A stretch of 26,820 bases of DNA from CALCKU01 sp964654665 (GTDB lineage Bacteria > Pseudomonadota > Alphaproteobacteria > Caulobacterales > Maricaulaceae): positions 1 to 26,820 of the forward strand of contig CAZZKV010000032.1 in NCBI GenBank assembly GCA_964654665.1, written 5' to 3'. The notes below the pieces were generated by a model. That model was not told the origin of the DNA, ran no database searches, and was given only the letters and a program-made list of their open reading frames with translations. Every line of letters begins with the position of its first letter. Position 1 is the stretch's first letter. Below are positions 1 through 6,624 of the stretch, in pieces. The position numbers and the translations under genes are program-made.

Positions 1-146
1 CAGAGTATTAAACGCCTGCATCATGTCTCATGGCTCCGGGTTTCAAGTCAATGATAGGCAAATGAGGCACAGCCATTACAGCGAATAATTCGGCTATGAG
101 AATATAAATTTCCCAATTTTTATGCCGATATATTACCATTATCGCA

Positions 147-176
147 TTGCGGCCTCCGCTTCAAACCGGGTAAGTT
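147..176 (+). promoter_or_regulatory. candidate promoter for the GST gene
   Basis: A TTGCGG hexamer (147-152) and TAAGTT (171-176) are separated by 18 bp and lie about 30 bp before the start codon at 205. Alphaproteobacterial housekeeping promoters often keep a TTG-type -35 box with a loose -10 box, so this is possible but weak. I see no gene in the rest of 1-204. Confidence 0.22.
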
Positions 177-204
177 AAGGTCATAATAAAGAGAAGGCTA
201 ATCC

Positions 205-819
205 ATGAAACTATATGATTATCTCCCCTCTGGAAATTCCTATAAGGTGCGATTGCTTTTGTCTTATCTGGACTTGGGATATGACCATATTGATCTGGAT
301 ATCATCAAAGGCGAAACGCAGAGCCCCGATTTTAAACATAAAAACCCGGCGGGACAAATTCCATTGCTTGAACTATCCGACGGCCGCAGGATTGCCGAGA
401 GCAATGCTATTTTATTCTTTCTCGCTGAAGGTACCCCTTATTGGCCCTCGAACGTTTTTGATCAAGCCAAGGCGCTGCAATGGATGTTTTTCGAACAATA
501 TAAACACGAACCATCCATTGCTGTGGCGCGCTATATTCACCATTATGCAATGGATCAGCGCGAAGACGAATTACCAAAACTTACGATAATAGGGTATCAG
601 GCACTCGATATCATGGAAACTCATCTGGATGATCATCTCTGGTTTACCCGTGGTGGTGGCGGTGATGGCCGAACCATTGCCGATATCGCACTGTTCGCCT
701 ATACTCACGTCGCCGATGAAGGCGGTTTCGACCTTACGCGATATCCTAATATCACGGCTTGGCTTCGCCGGTTTTCAGATCATCCAAGACATATTGCTAT
801 AACAGATCACCCTGCCTAA
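205..819 (+). CDS. glutathione S-transferase family protein
   Basis: The 204-residue product has the two-domain GST layout and the usual family length. The N-terminal thioredoxin-like half (about 1-80) opens with MKLYDYLPSGNSYKVRLLL, has the cis-proline segment NPAGQIPLLEL and the glutathione-contacting ESNAI motif. The helical C-terminal half carries TIADIALFAYTHVADEGG, the conserved N-capping box of GSTs. It is cytosolic and would conjugate glutathione to an electrophile or reduce a glutathione mixed disulfide; the substrate cannot be told from sequence. The ATG at 205 follows a GAGAAGG ribosome site (191-197). A run of four glycines before TIADI, where relatives usually have a short GERPT-type turn, is slightly odd. 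It ends convergently with the next gene, overlapping it by 4 bp. Confidence 0.9.
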   Translation: MKLYDYLPSGNSYKVRLLLSYLDLGYDHIDLDIIKGETQSPDFKHKNPAGQIPLLELSDGRRIAESNAILFFLAEGTPYWPSNVFDQAKALQWMFFEQYKHEPSIAVARYIHHYAMDQREDELPKLTIIGYQALDIMETHLDDHLWFTRGGGGDGRTIADIALFAYTHVADEGGFDLTRYPNITAWLRRFSDHPRHIAITDHPA

Positions 820-1151
820 CCGCCCAGTATTTCGCGTATTGTATCTAAATAATTAATCCAAGCCGCGCGCCCCTTATCTGTCAAATAGACAAGTGTTTGC
901 GGACGTTTGCCCTTATAGCCCTTTTCTTGCCGAATAAATCCAGCCGTCTCCAATTTGGTTAAATGCACAGATAAGTTACCATTACTGGCTTCAGTTTTAA
1001 CTAAAAGTTCCGGAAAACTGGCCGGATTAACTGTCGATAGATAGGCCATAATACCTAAGCGCAAGCGTCCATGAATAACATCGTCTATCGCACCCAGATT
1101 CAAAACATTCCCGTCAGCATTTGTCTGTGTATCATTATTATCTTTAGCCAT
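816..1151 (-). CDS. winged-helix (MarR/HTH_34-like) transcriptional regulator
   Basis: This 111-residue protein is a single winged-helix domain. DDVIHGRLRLGIMAYLS is the first helix, SNGNLSVHLTKLETAGFI (about 57-73) is the helix-turn-helix with the recognition helix, and RQEKGYKGKRPQTLVYLTDKG forms the wing. This matches the small HTH_34 family (PF13601), whose members are often encoded beside a membrane protein and act as local repressors. An in-frame TTG at 1175 would add eight residues; I prefer ATG 1151, which overlaps the end of the upstream gene by 8 bp and suggests translational coupling. The likely targets are the inverted repeats at 1794-1848 upstream of its own operon, so autoregulation is inferred. 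No ligand-binding domain is visible. Confidence 0.82.
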   Translation of the reverse strand: MAKDNNDTQTNADGNVLNLGAIDDVIHGRLRLGIMAYLSTVNPASFPELLVKTEASNGNLSVHLTKLETAGFIRQEKGYKGKRPQTLVYLTDKGRAAWINYLDTIREILGG

Positions 1152-1761
1152 GGGTTGTCTCGGCGCGCAGTTCAATAAAACTTGGGATAATAATAACAGC
1201 TAAAACACCCAACGCTGATATGAAATAGCTCGCAATATTCCCATATAACATCAGCGTTATAATCATGAAAACGCCGGCTACAATCCCTGCAATTTTCTGA
1301 TATCGCAACTCCGATATAGCGCCGATTGTAGCAAGCGATATGGCGTTAAGTAAAAACGCGATAGGCATAATCATATAAAAAAGATCAACACTGGCCCCTT
1401 TTAAGGTTATGATCAGTGTGACCCCGATAGCAAAAGCAAACATCAAAATTGTCACGCTTTGCCATAGAGCGGCAGAAACACGGTTTGCTAGATTGCCAGC
1501 TCCAGGTTTCATTGTAATCCGGCGGCCCATAATAACAGAGGCTCCCCCGCCTAAGACACCGAACACAAACCAAAGCAACCCCAATTTATCCAGCGTTACG
1601 CCCATAGCCCCCATAAGGATAAGCCCGTGTAAAATTAATACAGGAATCAGCAAGCATCCCCACATAAGTCCCATAGCGCCGCCCAATAACGGAGTCTGCG
1701 CTCCATCCCTTGCCAGAGAGCTGGCATGGTTCAAATCTTTTAACAATTGATCTCGTGTCAT
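1144..1761 (-). CDS. six-helix integral membrane protein of unknown function
   Basis: The 205-residue product has a short charged N-terminus (MTRDQLLKDLNHASSLARDG) followed by about six hydrophobic helices near residues 26-50, 58-78, 98-119, 127-148, 157-173 and 177-195. I see no catalytic or transport motif. The ATG at 1761 is preceded by TTAGGA at suitable spacing. Its 3' end overlaps the start of the winged-helix regulator, so the two form an operon. Membrane-protein/HTH_34 pairs of this kind recur in proteobacteria, and the membrane partner is usually unnamed. It may sense or counter the same membrane stress as the divergent DUF2141/SMR genes, but that is inference. Confidence 0.75.
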   Translation of the reverse strand: MTRDQLLKDLNHASSLARDGAQTPLLGGAMGLMWGCLLIPVLILHGLILMGAMGVTLDKLGLLWFVFGVLGGGASVIMGRRITMKPGAGNLANRVSAALWQSVTILMFAFAIGVTLIITLKGASVDLFYMIMPIAFLLNAISLATIGAISELRYQKIAGIVAGVFMIITLMLYGNIASYFISALGVLAVIIIPSFIELRAETTHG

Positions 1762-1793
1762 AGTCCATTTCCTAAGATTTAAAGTTAAATATA

Positions 1794-1848
1794 AAATTAG
1801 TTTGCACTTTAAACTAAATTATGTCAAGTTTAAAAACCAAACTAATTT
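1794..1848. promoter_or_regulatory. inverted-repeat operator/promoter region between divergent operons
   Basis: The AT-rich spacer holds a perfect 11-bp inverted repeat, AAATTAGTTTG (1794-1804) with CAAACTAATTT (1838-1848). A second, nested repeat pairs TTAGTTT (1797-1803) with AAACTAA (1811-1817). The 7-mer AAACTAA or its complement therefore occurs three times in 55 bp. On the minus strand a consensus TTGACA lies inside this block (plus-strand TGTCAA, 1822-1827), facing the membrane-protein/regulator operon. A repressor bound here could control both directions. The winged-helix protein encoded at 816-1151 is the obvious candidate, but the binding is inferred. Confidence 0.5.
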
Positions 1849-1864
1849 GCGAAAGGAGATAATT

Positions 1865-2329
1865 ATGTTTGTTTCACCAAAAATAATGGCGAGAATAGCC
1901 GCCGTGGTAATTATAGTAGCCGGGGGTAACGTGCCAGCTCTCGCCAGCAATATGACTATATCCGATACAGTCCCTCTCACCATATCTCTATCCAGGGTAC
2001 AAGGTGGAGAGGCTCCGCTTTATATATCTGTGCAACGGCAAAATGATTATATGACCCAAAAGGGCGAAGGCGTTATTCTTAAAGAAACACGCAACGGAAC
2101 GATGTCCGTCGTAATAGATATTCCATTGGGCGAGCACGCGATATCCATCTGGCATGATCTGGATAAAGATGGGAAGTTTTCAATGAATGAGTATTATCAG
2201 CCTACTGACGGCTGGGGCAGTTCCGGCAAAACCCCGACTAAGCGCCGTCCCAATTTTGATGATGTAAAAGTTACCATCAATAAAGCCACAACGGTTGATA
2301 TCGCGATACTTTATCCACCGCAGTCCTAG
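1865..2329 (+). CDS. secreted DUF2141 domain protein
   Basis: The 154-residue product begins with a clear signal peptide: a basic start, the hydrophobic stretch IAAVVIIVAGG, and an ALA cleavage site near residue 27. The mature part matches DUF2141 (PF09912), a small beta-sandwich family, with the diagnostic LGEHAISIWHDLDKDGKF block and the following WGSSG segment. The acidic DLDKDGKF loop looks able to bind a metal but is not a proven site. It should be periplasmic or exported; the family has no established biochemical role. I chose the ATG at 1865 because AAGGAGAT (1853-1860) sits right before it; the longer upstream frame runs through the operator. The SMR gene follows after 9 bp, so the two are probably co-transcribed. 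Confidence 0.82.
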   Translation: MFVSPKIMARIAAVVIIVAGGNVPALASNMTISDTVPLTISLSRVQGGEAPLYISVQRQNDYMTQKGEGVILKETRNGTMSVVIDIPLGEHAISIWHDLDKDGKFSMNEYYQPTDGWGSSGKTPTKRRPNFDDVKVTINKATTVDIAILYPPQS

Positions 2330-2338
2330 TAGTTTAAC

Positions 2339-2665
2339 ATGAATGCGTGGATATTTTTAACGGGCGCTATTGGGTTTGAGGTCATTGGAACGATTTGTCT
2401 CAAACTCTCCAACGGTTTTGAAAAAATAGGTTACGGTATGGCCTCAATGGTTTTTTATGGCCTCTGCTTTTGGCTCTTGGCCCCGGCCTTAAAAGTCATT
2501 CCAACCGGCATAGCCTATGCAATTTGGTCAGGTCTTGGAATTGTCGCCATAACCGTTATTAGCCTCATTTTTTTCGCACAAAAACTGGAGCCTTTCCAAT
2601 ATATTTTTATCGGTTTGATTTTAATCGGGGCTGTAGGTCTTAATCTGACAACGGCTAAAATTTAA
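2339..2665 (+). CDS. small multidrug resistance (SMR) family transporter, EmrE-like
   Basis: This 108-residue protein has four transmembrane helices, the standard SMR size. Family hallmarks are in register with E. coli EmrE: Glu14 in GAIGFEVIGTICLK (the proton/substrate-coupling carboxylate), IPTGIAYAIWSGLG with Trp63, and the helix-4 dimerization stretch. It should work as an antiparallel dimer in the inner membrane, exchanging protons for cationic or aromatic compounds. The EmrE-type IPTGIAYAIWSG segment points to the Qac/EmrE branch more than to the guanidinium exporter branch, though I cannot settle this by eye. It lies 9 bp after the DUF2141 gene with no strong ribosome site, and opposite a membrane-protein/regulator operon, suggesting locally regulated efflux. 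Confidence 0.92.
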   Translation: MNAWIFLTGAIGFEVIGTICLKLSNGFEKIGYGMASMVFYGLCFWLLAPALKVIPTGIAYAIWSGLGIVAITVISLIFFAQKLEPFQYIFIGLILIGAVGLNLTTAKI

Positions 2666-2669
2666 TCCA

Positions 2670-2689
2670 AGCGTGATGGCCATCACGCT
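2670..2689. repeat. perfect 20-bp palindrome after the SMR gene
   Basis: AGCGTGATGG is followed directly by its exact reverse complement, starting 5 bp after the SMR stop codon. There is no loop in the DNA form and no T-tract, so it is not a classical terminator. In RNA it could form a small-loop hairpin that protects the 3' end or pauses polymerase, and in DNA it could be a protein-binding site. Confidence 0.6.
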
Positions 2690-2694
2690 GGAAC

Positions 2695-2826
2695 CGCGGC
2701 GCATGTATTACCATTAGCCTGCATGAGACAGATTTATGCATGTGGGCGCGATCCTGATCGGGATATCGTACACGATTCCCCTTCAACTTTCCCTCGGCGC
2801 TCCCAACCGCCGAGGGTCTTTATTTT
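2695..2826 (+). ncRNA. possible small RNA ending at a strong terminator
   Basis: Between the SMR gene and xerC lies about 130 bp with no credible reading frame but with foldable elements. TGCAT pairs with ATGCA around 2721-2745, and CGATCC pairs with GGATATCG around 2749-2769. An unpaired pyrimidine-rich stretch then leads into a 9-bp GC-rich terminator hairpin with a U-rich tail. That layout resembles Hfq-type small RNAs. The alternative is that this is only the 3' UTR of the DUF2141-SMR transcript. I do not recognise a known family, the 5' end is a guess, and no convincing promoter is visible. Confidence 0.3.
2791..2826 (+). terminator. intrinsic terminator
   Basis: CCCTCGGCG (2791-2799) pairs perfectly with CGCCGAGGG (2808-2816) around an 8-nt loop, followed by TCTTTATTTT. 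The T-rich tail is on the plus strand only, so it ends rightward transcripts (the SMR operon or a small RNA) and not xerC, which arrives from the other side. Confidence 0.85.
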
Positions 2827-2830
2827 AGAG

Positions 2831-3757
2831 TCATGCCCGTGGATGGGCGGCCTTATGCACCTTTATTAAACCTGCGGCATCGACATCTGTATATCGTTGC
2901 GTTGTTGATAAATTTTCATGTCCTAATAACTGCTGGATTGTCCTTAAATCTCCGCCCCCCGCCAATAAATGCGTCGCAAAGCTATGGCGCAAGGCGTGCG
3001 GTGTTGCCGTTTCTGGTAAACCGAGGGAGGCTCGCAGCGTTCGAATTTCACTTTGGATAATTTCAGCGCGCAATATCCCGCCGCGCTGACCTCGGAAAAT
3101 GGCATCCTCAGATGTTACTGAATAGGGGCATAATCGCACATAATCCTCAACAGCCTTGCCAATTTGCGGCAAGAGCGGCACAAGGCGCGTCTTCCCGCCC
3201 TTACCTGTTAGAACAAGCGTGTCGCCTAAAGGTAAATCAGCACCGGTTAAACCCAGTGCCTCGGAAATCCGTAAACCCGCACCGTAAAGCAGCATAAAAA
3301 CAGCATGATTACGGTGGTGTATCCACGGTTGTTTTTTATCACTTCGGCTTTCCATAATTGCCCGGGCCCCAGACTCCGATAAAGGCTTGGGCAATGGCCG
3401 TTTTGCGCGCGGACCTTTAATGAGGGACAAAGCTGTATTTTTTATTCCGAACCGGCGTTCAAGATACCGATAAAATGTTCGCAGGGCAGAAAGTTGGCGG
3501 CTAATAGAGGCCGCCGATAAAGCCTCTGTCCCGCGGCGGCGATAAGCTAAATACGCCCGAAAATCAGCAGGAGATAATGTACCCATATCCCATATCGTTA
3601 ATTGCTGACCAAGATGATCGGTCAAAAACACCAAAAAAGCTGTAATATCCTGATTATAGGCCATCACAGTTTTATCGGCCAATCGCCGTTCTCCGGATAA
3701 ATGATCTAGAAATAAAGCCAGACCTTGCTTAACAGGCACAGTACTATGTTGGGTCAT
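2831..3757 (-). CDS. xerC: XerC-like site-specific tyrosine recombinase
   Basis: The 308-residue protein has the length and two-domain layout of Xer recombinases: an N-terminal SAM-like core-binding domain (about 8-105) and a C-terminal catalytic domain. All catalytic residues are present: Arg163 in GAGLRISEALGL, Lys186 in GKGGKTRLVPL, His254 and Arg257 in HALRHSFATHLL, His280 in LLGHENLSTTQRYT, and the nucleophile Tyr289. With XerD it would resolve chromosome dimers at dif with FtsK. I assign XerC over XerD from the overall look (TQRYTDVDAAGLI) with moderate certainty. No integrase cargo or attachment site is nearby, so it is a housekeeping gene. I use ATG 3757; an in-frame TTG at 3787 would add ten residues. 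Confidence 0.85.
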   Translation of the reverse strand: MTQHSTVPVKQGLALFLDHLSGERRLADKTVMAYNQDITAFLVFLTDHLGQQLTIWDMGTLSPADFRAYLAYRRRGTEALSAASISRQLSALRTFYRYLERRFGIKNTALSLIKGPRAKRPLPKPLSESGARAIMESRSDKKQPWIHHRNHAVFMLLYGAGLRISEALGLTGADLPLGDTLVLTGKGGKTRLVPLLPQIGKAVEDYVRLCPYSVTSEDAIFRGQRGGILRAEIIQSEIRTLRASLGLPETATPHALRHSFATHLLAGGGDLRTIQQLLGHENLSTTQRYTDVDAAGLIKVHKAAHPRA

Positions 3758-3903
3758 AAGACCAGAATGCAGCGCGCAGATTAACAAACCCTAAGTTTAT
3801 CCCTTGATATTAATATAATTAGCTTTGTAGACGTCAAATTTAAACACAAAAGCGAGCATTATATATTTTTACCACTTTTATTCAATTTACATTCAGTTTT
3901 TAC

Positions 3904-3935
3904 TTGCAATTAAGAATAAAATCGTTGTGTATAAG
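3904..3935 (+). promoter_or_regulatory. candidate promoter for the small unknown gene
   Basis: TTGCAA (3904-3909) and TGTATA (3928-3933) are separated by 18 bp in an AT-rich divergent spacer, about 40 bp before the next start codon. The match is fair and unverified. Confidence 0.3.
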
Positions 3936-3971
3936 GTGTGATAGGGGCTCGCAGTGATAAAAGAGAGGTCT

Positions 3972-4295
3972 ATGACATTCCAACCGTTATTTCGTAAGAA
4001 AACATCAATTTTTCCTGATGATGGACCCTCTCAAAATGATACGAAGACGCAAATTCCACTCGCTGAACAAACCTTTTTAATGGGCGCTATTCGAGCCGTA
4101 AAAAACTCACCCCACATTATACAAAAAAGAGTTCTGTCAGACCTGTCCAATATGTTTGGATGCGATAGCCGAGCCTTGGAATTCCTATTTCGCGATATCG
4201 ACGACAGTGGAATAGAAAACCAAATATATGACTTTCCGGATACAGCGAAACGCCGCCGTATTCGGGAACTTATGCACTCACAAGCCGCTGAATAA
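3972..4295 (+). CDS. hypothetical protein, about 107 residues
   Basis: I do not recognise this protein. It is soluble, with no signal peptide or membrane helix. It starts with a basic segment (MTFQPLFRKK), has a polar linker, and then a probably helical C-terminal half that includes an acidic patch (FLFRDIDDSGIE) and a basic end (TAKRRRIRELMHSQ). The start is uncertain: ATG 3972 has GAGAGG only 3 nt upstream, while an in-frame GTG at 3954 has AGGGG at a better 6-nt distance and would add six residues. It sits alone between divergent xerC and sdhB. Codon use looks like its neighbours, so I believe it is real. Confidence 0.6.
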   Translation: MTFQPLFRKKTSIFPDDGPSQNDTKTQIPLAEQTFLMGAIRAVKNSPHIIQKRVLSDLSNMFGCDSRALEFLFRDIDDSGIENQIYDFPDTAKRRRIRELMHSQAAE

Positions 4296-4396
4296 CCTAA
4301 ACAATAGCGTCAAAATAACGCCATTTCAAAGTTGAAAACCCCTTCCCTTTTTTACGCTGGTGCGTATATAAGATGCGCTCATAATGAAGGTGTATC

Positions 4397-5176
4397 ATGG
4401 TTCAGCTCAGCTTACCGAAAAATTCCAAAGTTACCCATGGTAAAAATTGGCCAGCCCTAACCGGTGCGAAACGCCTTAAAACATTTAAAATCTACCGATA
4501 TGATCCGGCTGATGGCAGCGCGCCGCATTGGGATAGTTATCAAATCGATCTGGATGATTGCGGCCCAATGGTTCTGGATGCGCTTTTTAAAATTAAAAAC
4601 GAGATAGACCCAACACTGGCTTTCCGGCGATCTTGCCGCGAAGGCGTTTGCGGCTCTTGCGCCATGAATATTGGCGGGCGCAATACATTAGCCTGCACGA
4701 AAGCTATTGCCGATGTATCCGGGAATGACATTACCATATCACCGCTACCCCATATGCCTGTTGTTCGTGATCTTGTCCCTGATCTTTCACAATTTTATGC
4801 TCAATACGCCTCTATCGAGCCTTGGCTGCACACAACCGAAGGCGATACGCCCACAGAGGAATATAAGCAGTCCCCTGAAGACCGCGATAAACTTGATGGC
4901 TATTACGAGTGCATTTTATGCGCCTCTTGTTCAACATCTTGCCCGTCTTATTGGTGGAATGGAGATCGTTATCTGGGTCCCGCAGCCTTGCTGCAAGCCT
5001 ATCGTTGGCTGGTCGATTCTCGTGATGACGCTAAAACAGCCCGCCTTGATGCTCTGGAAGACCCGTTCAAACTTTACCGTTGTCACACGATTATGAATTG
5101 TACGAATGTCTGTCCGAAAGGGCTAAATCCGGCAAAAGCCATCGCTGACATTAAACACATGATGGTAGAACGCTAA
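4397..5176 (+). CDS. sdhB: succinate dehydrogenase iron-sulfur subunit
   Basis: SdhB carries electrons from the flavoprotein SdhA to the quinone site of the membrane-bound complex II, linking the TCA cycle to respiration. The 259-residue product shows all three cluster sites. The [2Fe-2S] ferredoxin domain has Cys80, Cys85, Cys88 and Cys100 (SCREGVCGSCAMNI). The C-terminal domain has CILCASCSTSCP (Cys172, 175, 178, 182) and CHTIMNCTNVCPKGLNP (Cys229, 235, 239), which together bind [4Fe-4S] and [3Fe-4S]. A GAAGG ribosome site (4386-4390) precedes ATG 4397. A TATATA box (4365-4370) sits upstream, without a clear -35. Unusually, sdhC, sdhD and sdhA are not next to it; the preceding gene is an unrelated small protein. 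Confidence 0.97.
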   Translation: MVQLSLPKNSKVTHGKNWPALTGAKRLKTFKIYRYDPADGSAPHWDSYQIDLDDCGPMVLDALFKIKNEIDPTLAFRRSCREGVCGSCAMNIGGRNTLACTKAIADVSGNDITISPLPHMPVVRDLVPDLSQFYAQYASIEPWLHTTEGDTPTEEYKQSPEDRDKLDGYYECILCASCSTSCPSYWWNGDRYLGPAALLQAYRWLVDSRDDAKTARLDALEDPFKLYRCHTIMNCTNVCPKGLNPAKAIADIKHMMVER

Positions 5177-5202
5177 ACGTCATTACCGCGCCGTTTACTC
5201 CC

Positions 5203-5997
5203 TTATAAATTTTCAACAATACGGCGGATCACCGCTGTCGCTTTTACGGCATTTTTATCCACATCCATCGAGGTAATCGGCTCGCCAAATGTGAGGCGAA
5301 ATGTTTTTCCCTTTTTATTCAAAAGCTCATGGAACAAGGTGATATCGCGCAATTCAGGACTAACATTTGCAAAAAAGTAATACAGGATCGAATTTTGCGC
5401 TTGAATATGCAGTGGAATAATCGGGGCATCATATTTCTTAGCCAGCATGGCCGCGGAACTTTCCCATGGCCTATCTTGCAAGCCTCGCCACGTCATTTGG
5501 GCCAATGCACCGGATGGAAAAATCACAAGGCATTTTTCCGCATCAAACGCTTTTTTTATATCAATCAATGTCTGGCGGGTTTTACGTTGATTTCGTTTGG
5601 TTTTCACCCACTCAACCGGAATGATAATATCACCCGCATCGGGCATAACCCGTAAGGCATCTGCATTGGCGAGAAAAACATGATCGGCGCGCTTATCCCG
5701 AATAGCCTGATAAACAGCCATACCATCTGCCAGTCCTGTTGGGTGATTGGCTATAAGAACACATCGCCCCGTTTCCGGTAGGTTATGCAAACCACGAATA
5801 GCGGTACGCGGACTAATATGATTGGTAATCATATTAAACGCTTCATGACCGTTCATATTTTTAATATTATCGGCTAGAAAAACGGCGGCATCATAAGCCA
5901 GAAGGCGATATAGTAGCGGACGTATTATCTGAAACAAGCGGTGGTTTCCTGTTATTTTAGGGGCCCGTTCCACAATCAATTCTTCGACAATATGCAT
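5203..5997 (-). CDS. PlsC-like phospholipid/glycerol acyltransferase
   Basis: The 264-residue protein belongs to the lysophospholipid acyltransferase superfamily. It has the catalytic His/Asp block as NHPTGLADG (His85, Asp91) and the acceptor-binding block as FPSGALA (about 158-164). The five-residue gap between His and Asp matches the NHPxGxxDG branch, often annotated as hemolysin-like or ornithine-lipid-type acyltransferases, rather than classical PlsC (NHxxxxD). It would acylate a lysolipid at the inner membrane; the acceptor cannot be named. There is no strong transmembrane segment. An AGGAGG site (minus strand, 6002-6007) lies 5 nt before ATG 5997. It converges on sdhB with a 26-bp gap and diverges from the lipoprotein gene. 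Confidence 0.82.
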   Translation of the reverse strand: MHIVEELIVERAPKITGNHRLFQIIRPLLYRLLAYDAAVFLADNIKNMNGHEAFNMITNHISPRTAIRGLHNLPETGRCVLIANHPTGLADGMAVYQAIRDKRADHVFLANADALRVMPDAGDIIIPVEWVKTKRNQRKTRQTLIDIKKAFDAEKCLVIFPSGALAQMTWRGLQDRPWESSAAMLAKKYDAPIIPLHIQAQNSILYYFFANVSPELRDITLFHELLNKKGKTFRLTFGEPITSMDVDKNAVKATAVIRRIVENL

Positions 5998-6054
5998 AAA
6001 ACCTCCTAAGCTTATATTTCAGATTTTGCCAGAGAAGATCCAAGGGAGAGTAAA

Positions 6055-6624
6055 ATGCATTTAAAACCCTATATTTTCGGTATAAGCCTGTGGGTGATAT
6101 CAGGCTGTAATTCTGCCCAGATCAATCCGCAACAGGATATATCCGCACCGCCTAATCCGCAAACTACTTCAGCCAGCCATTGCCAAGATACGGAATACCG
6201 GCAGATGGATTTTTGGGTTGGCACATGGGATTTAAGCTGGACCAATGCTGATGGAACCCAAGCCACTGGAACGAATATCATAAGCCGCTCTCCCTATGGT
6301 GCCTGTATAATAACCGAAAATTTTGACGGAAATCCGGGATTGGCTTTTAAAGGTATGAGCCTGTCAACCTATTCCAAACCCCATAAACAATGGCGGCAAA
6401 CATGGGTTGACGATCAAGGCGGGTATATAGCACTTTACGGTGGCCCCCAAGCCGATGGTACATTTAAACTGGAAATGGATAGATTAGAGGATACAGGTCC
6501 TTATAACCGTATGATTTTTGAAAAAATAACAGGCAATAGTCTTATTTGGCGCTGGCAAGGGAAAGCCCAAGCCGATAAGCCATGGACAGATCAGTGGGTT
6601 ATAAATTACAGGCGAAGATCATGA
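6055..6624 (+). CDS. DUF1579-type lipoprotein
   Basis: The 189-residue product has a lipoprotein signal peptide with the lipobox VISGC (Cys18), so it should be lipidated and membrane-anchored. After a Pro/Gln-rich linker (about 20-42), the globular part resembles the DUF1579 beta-barrel family: MDFWVGTWDLSW near residue 50, then GACIITENFDG and a final RWQGKAQADKPWTDQWVINYRR. No enzymatic role is established for this family. AAGGGAGAG precedes the ATG. The stop overlaps the start of the arsC-like gene in an ATGA arrangement, so the two are translationally coupled. No functional link between them is known. Confidence 0.72.
   Translation: MHLKPYIFGISLWVISGCNSAQINPQQDISAPPNPQTTSASHCQDTEYRQMDFWVGTWDLSWTNADGTQATGTNIISRSPYGACIITENFDGNPGLAFKGMSLSTYSKPHKQWRQTWVDDQGGYIALYGGPQADGTFKLEMDRLEDTGPYNRMIFEKITGNSLIWRWQGKAQADKPWTDQWVINYRRRS

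Noticed and set aside
20..60. GGTTTCAAGTC near the left edge as the T-arm of a tRNA
   Set aside because: It does not match the GGTTCGAATCC pattern and no acceptor stem or CCA end can be built.
2831..3757. XerC-like gene as an integrase of a mobile element
   Set aside because: Length, motifs and housekeeping neighbours fit chromosomal Xer recombinases; no cargo, attachment site or flanking tRNA is seen.
4332..4370. TTGAAA and TATATA as a promoter of sdhB
   Set aside because: The 27-bp spacing is too long; only the -10-like box remains plausible.
6582..6620. Upstream in-frame extension of arsC
   Set aside because: It lies inside the lipoprotein gene, and the conserved family start follows the ATGA overlap at 6621.
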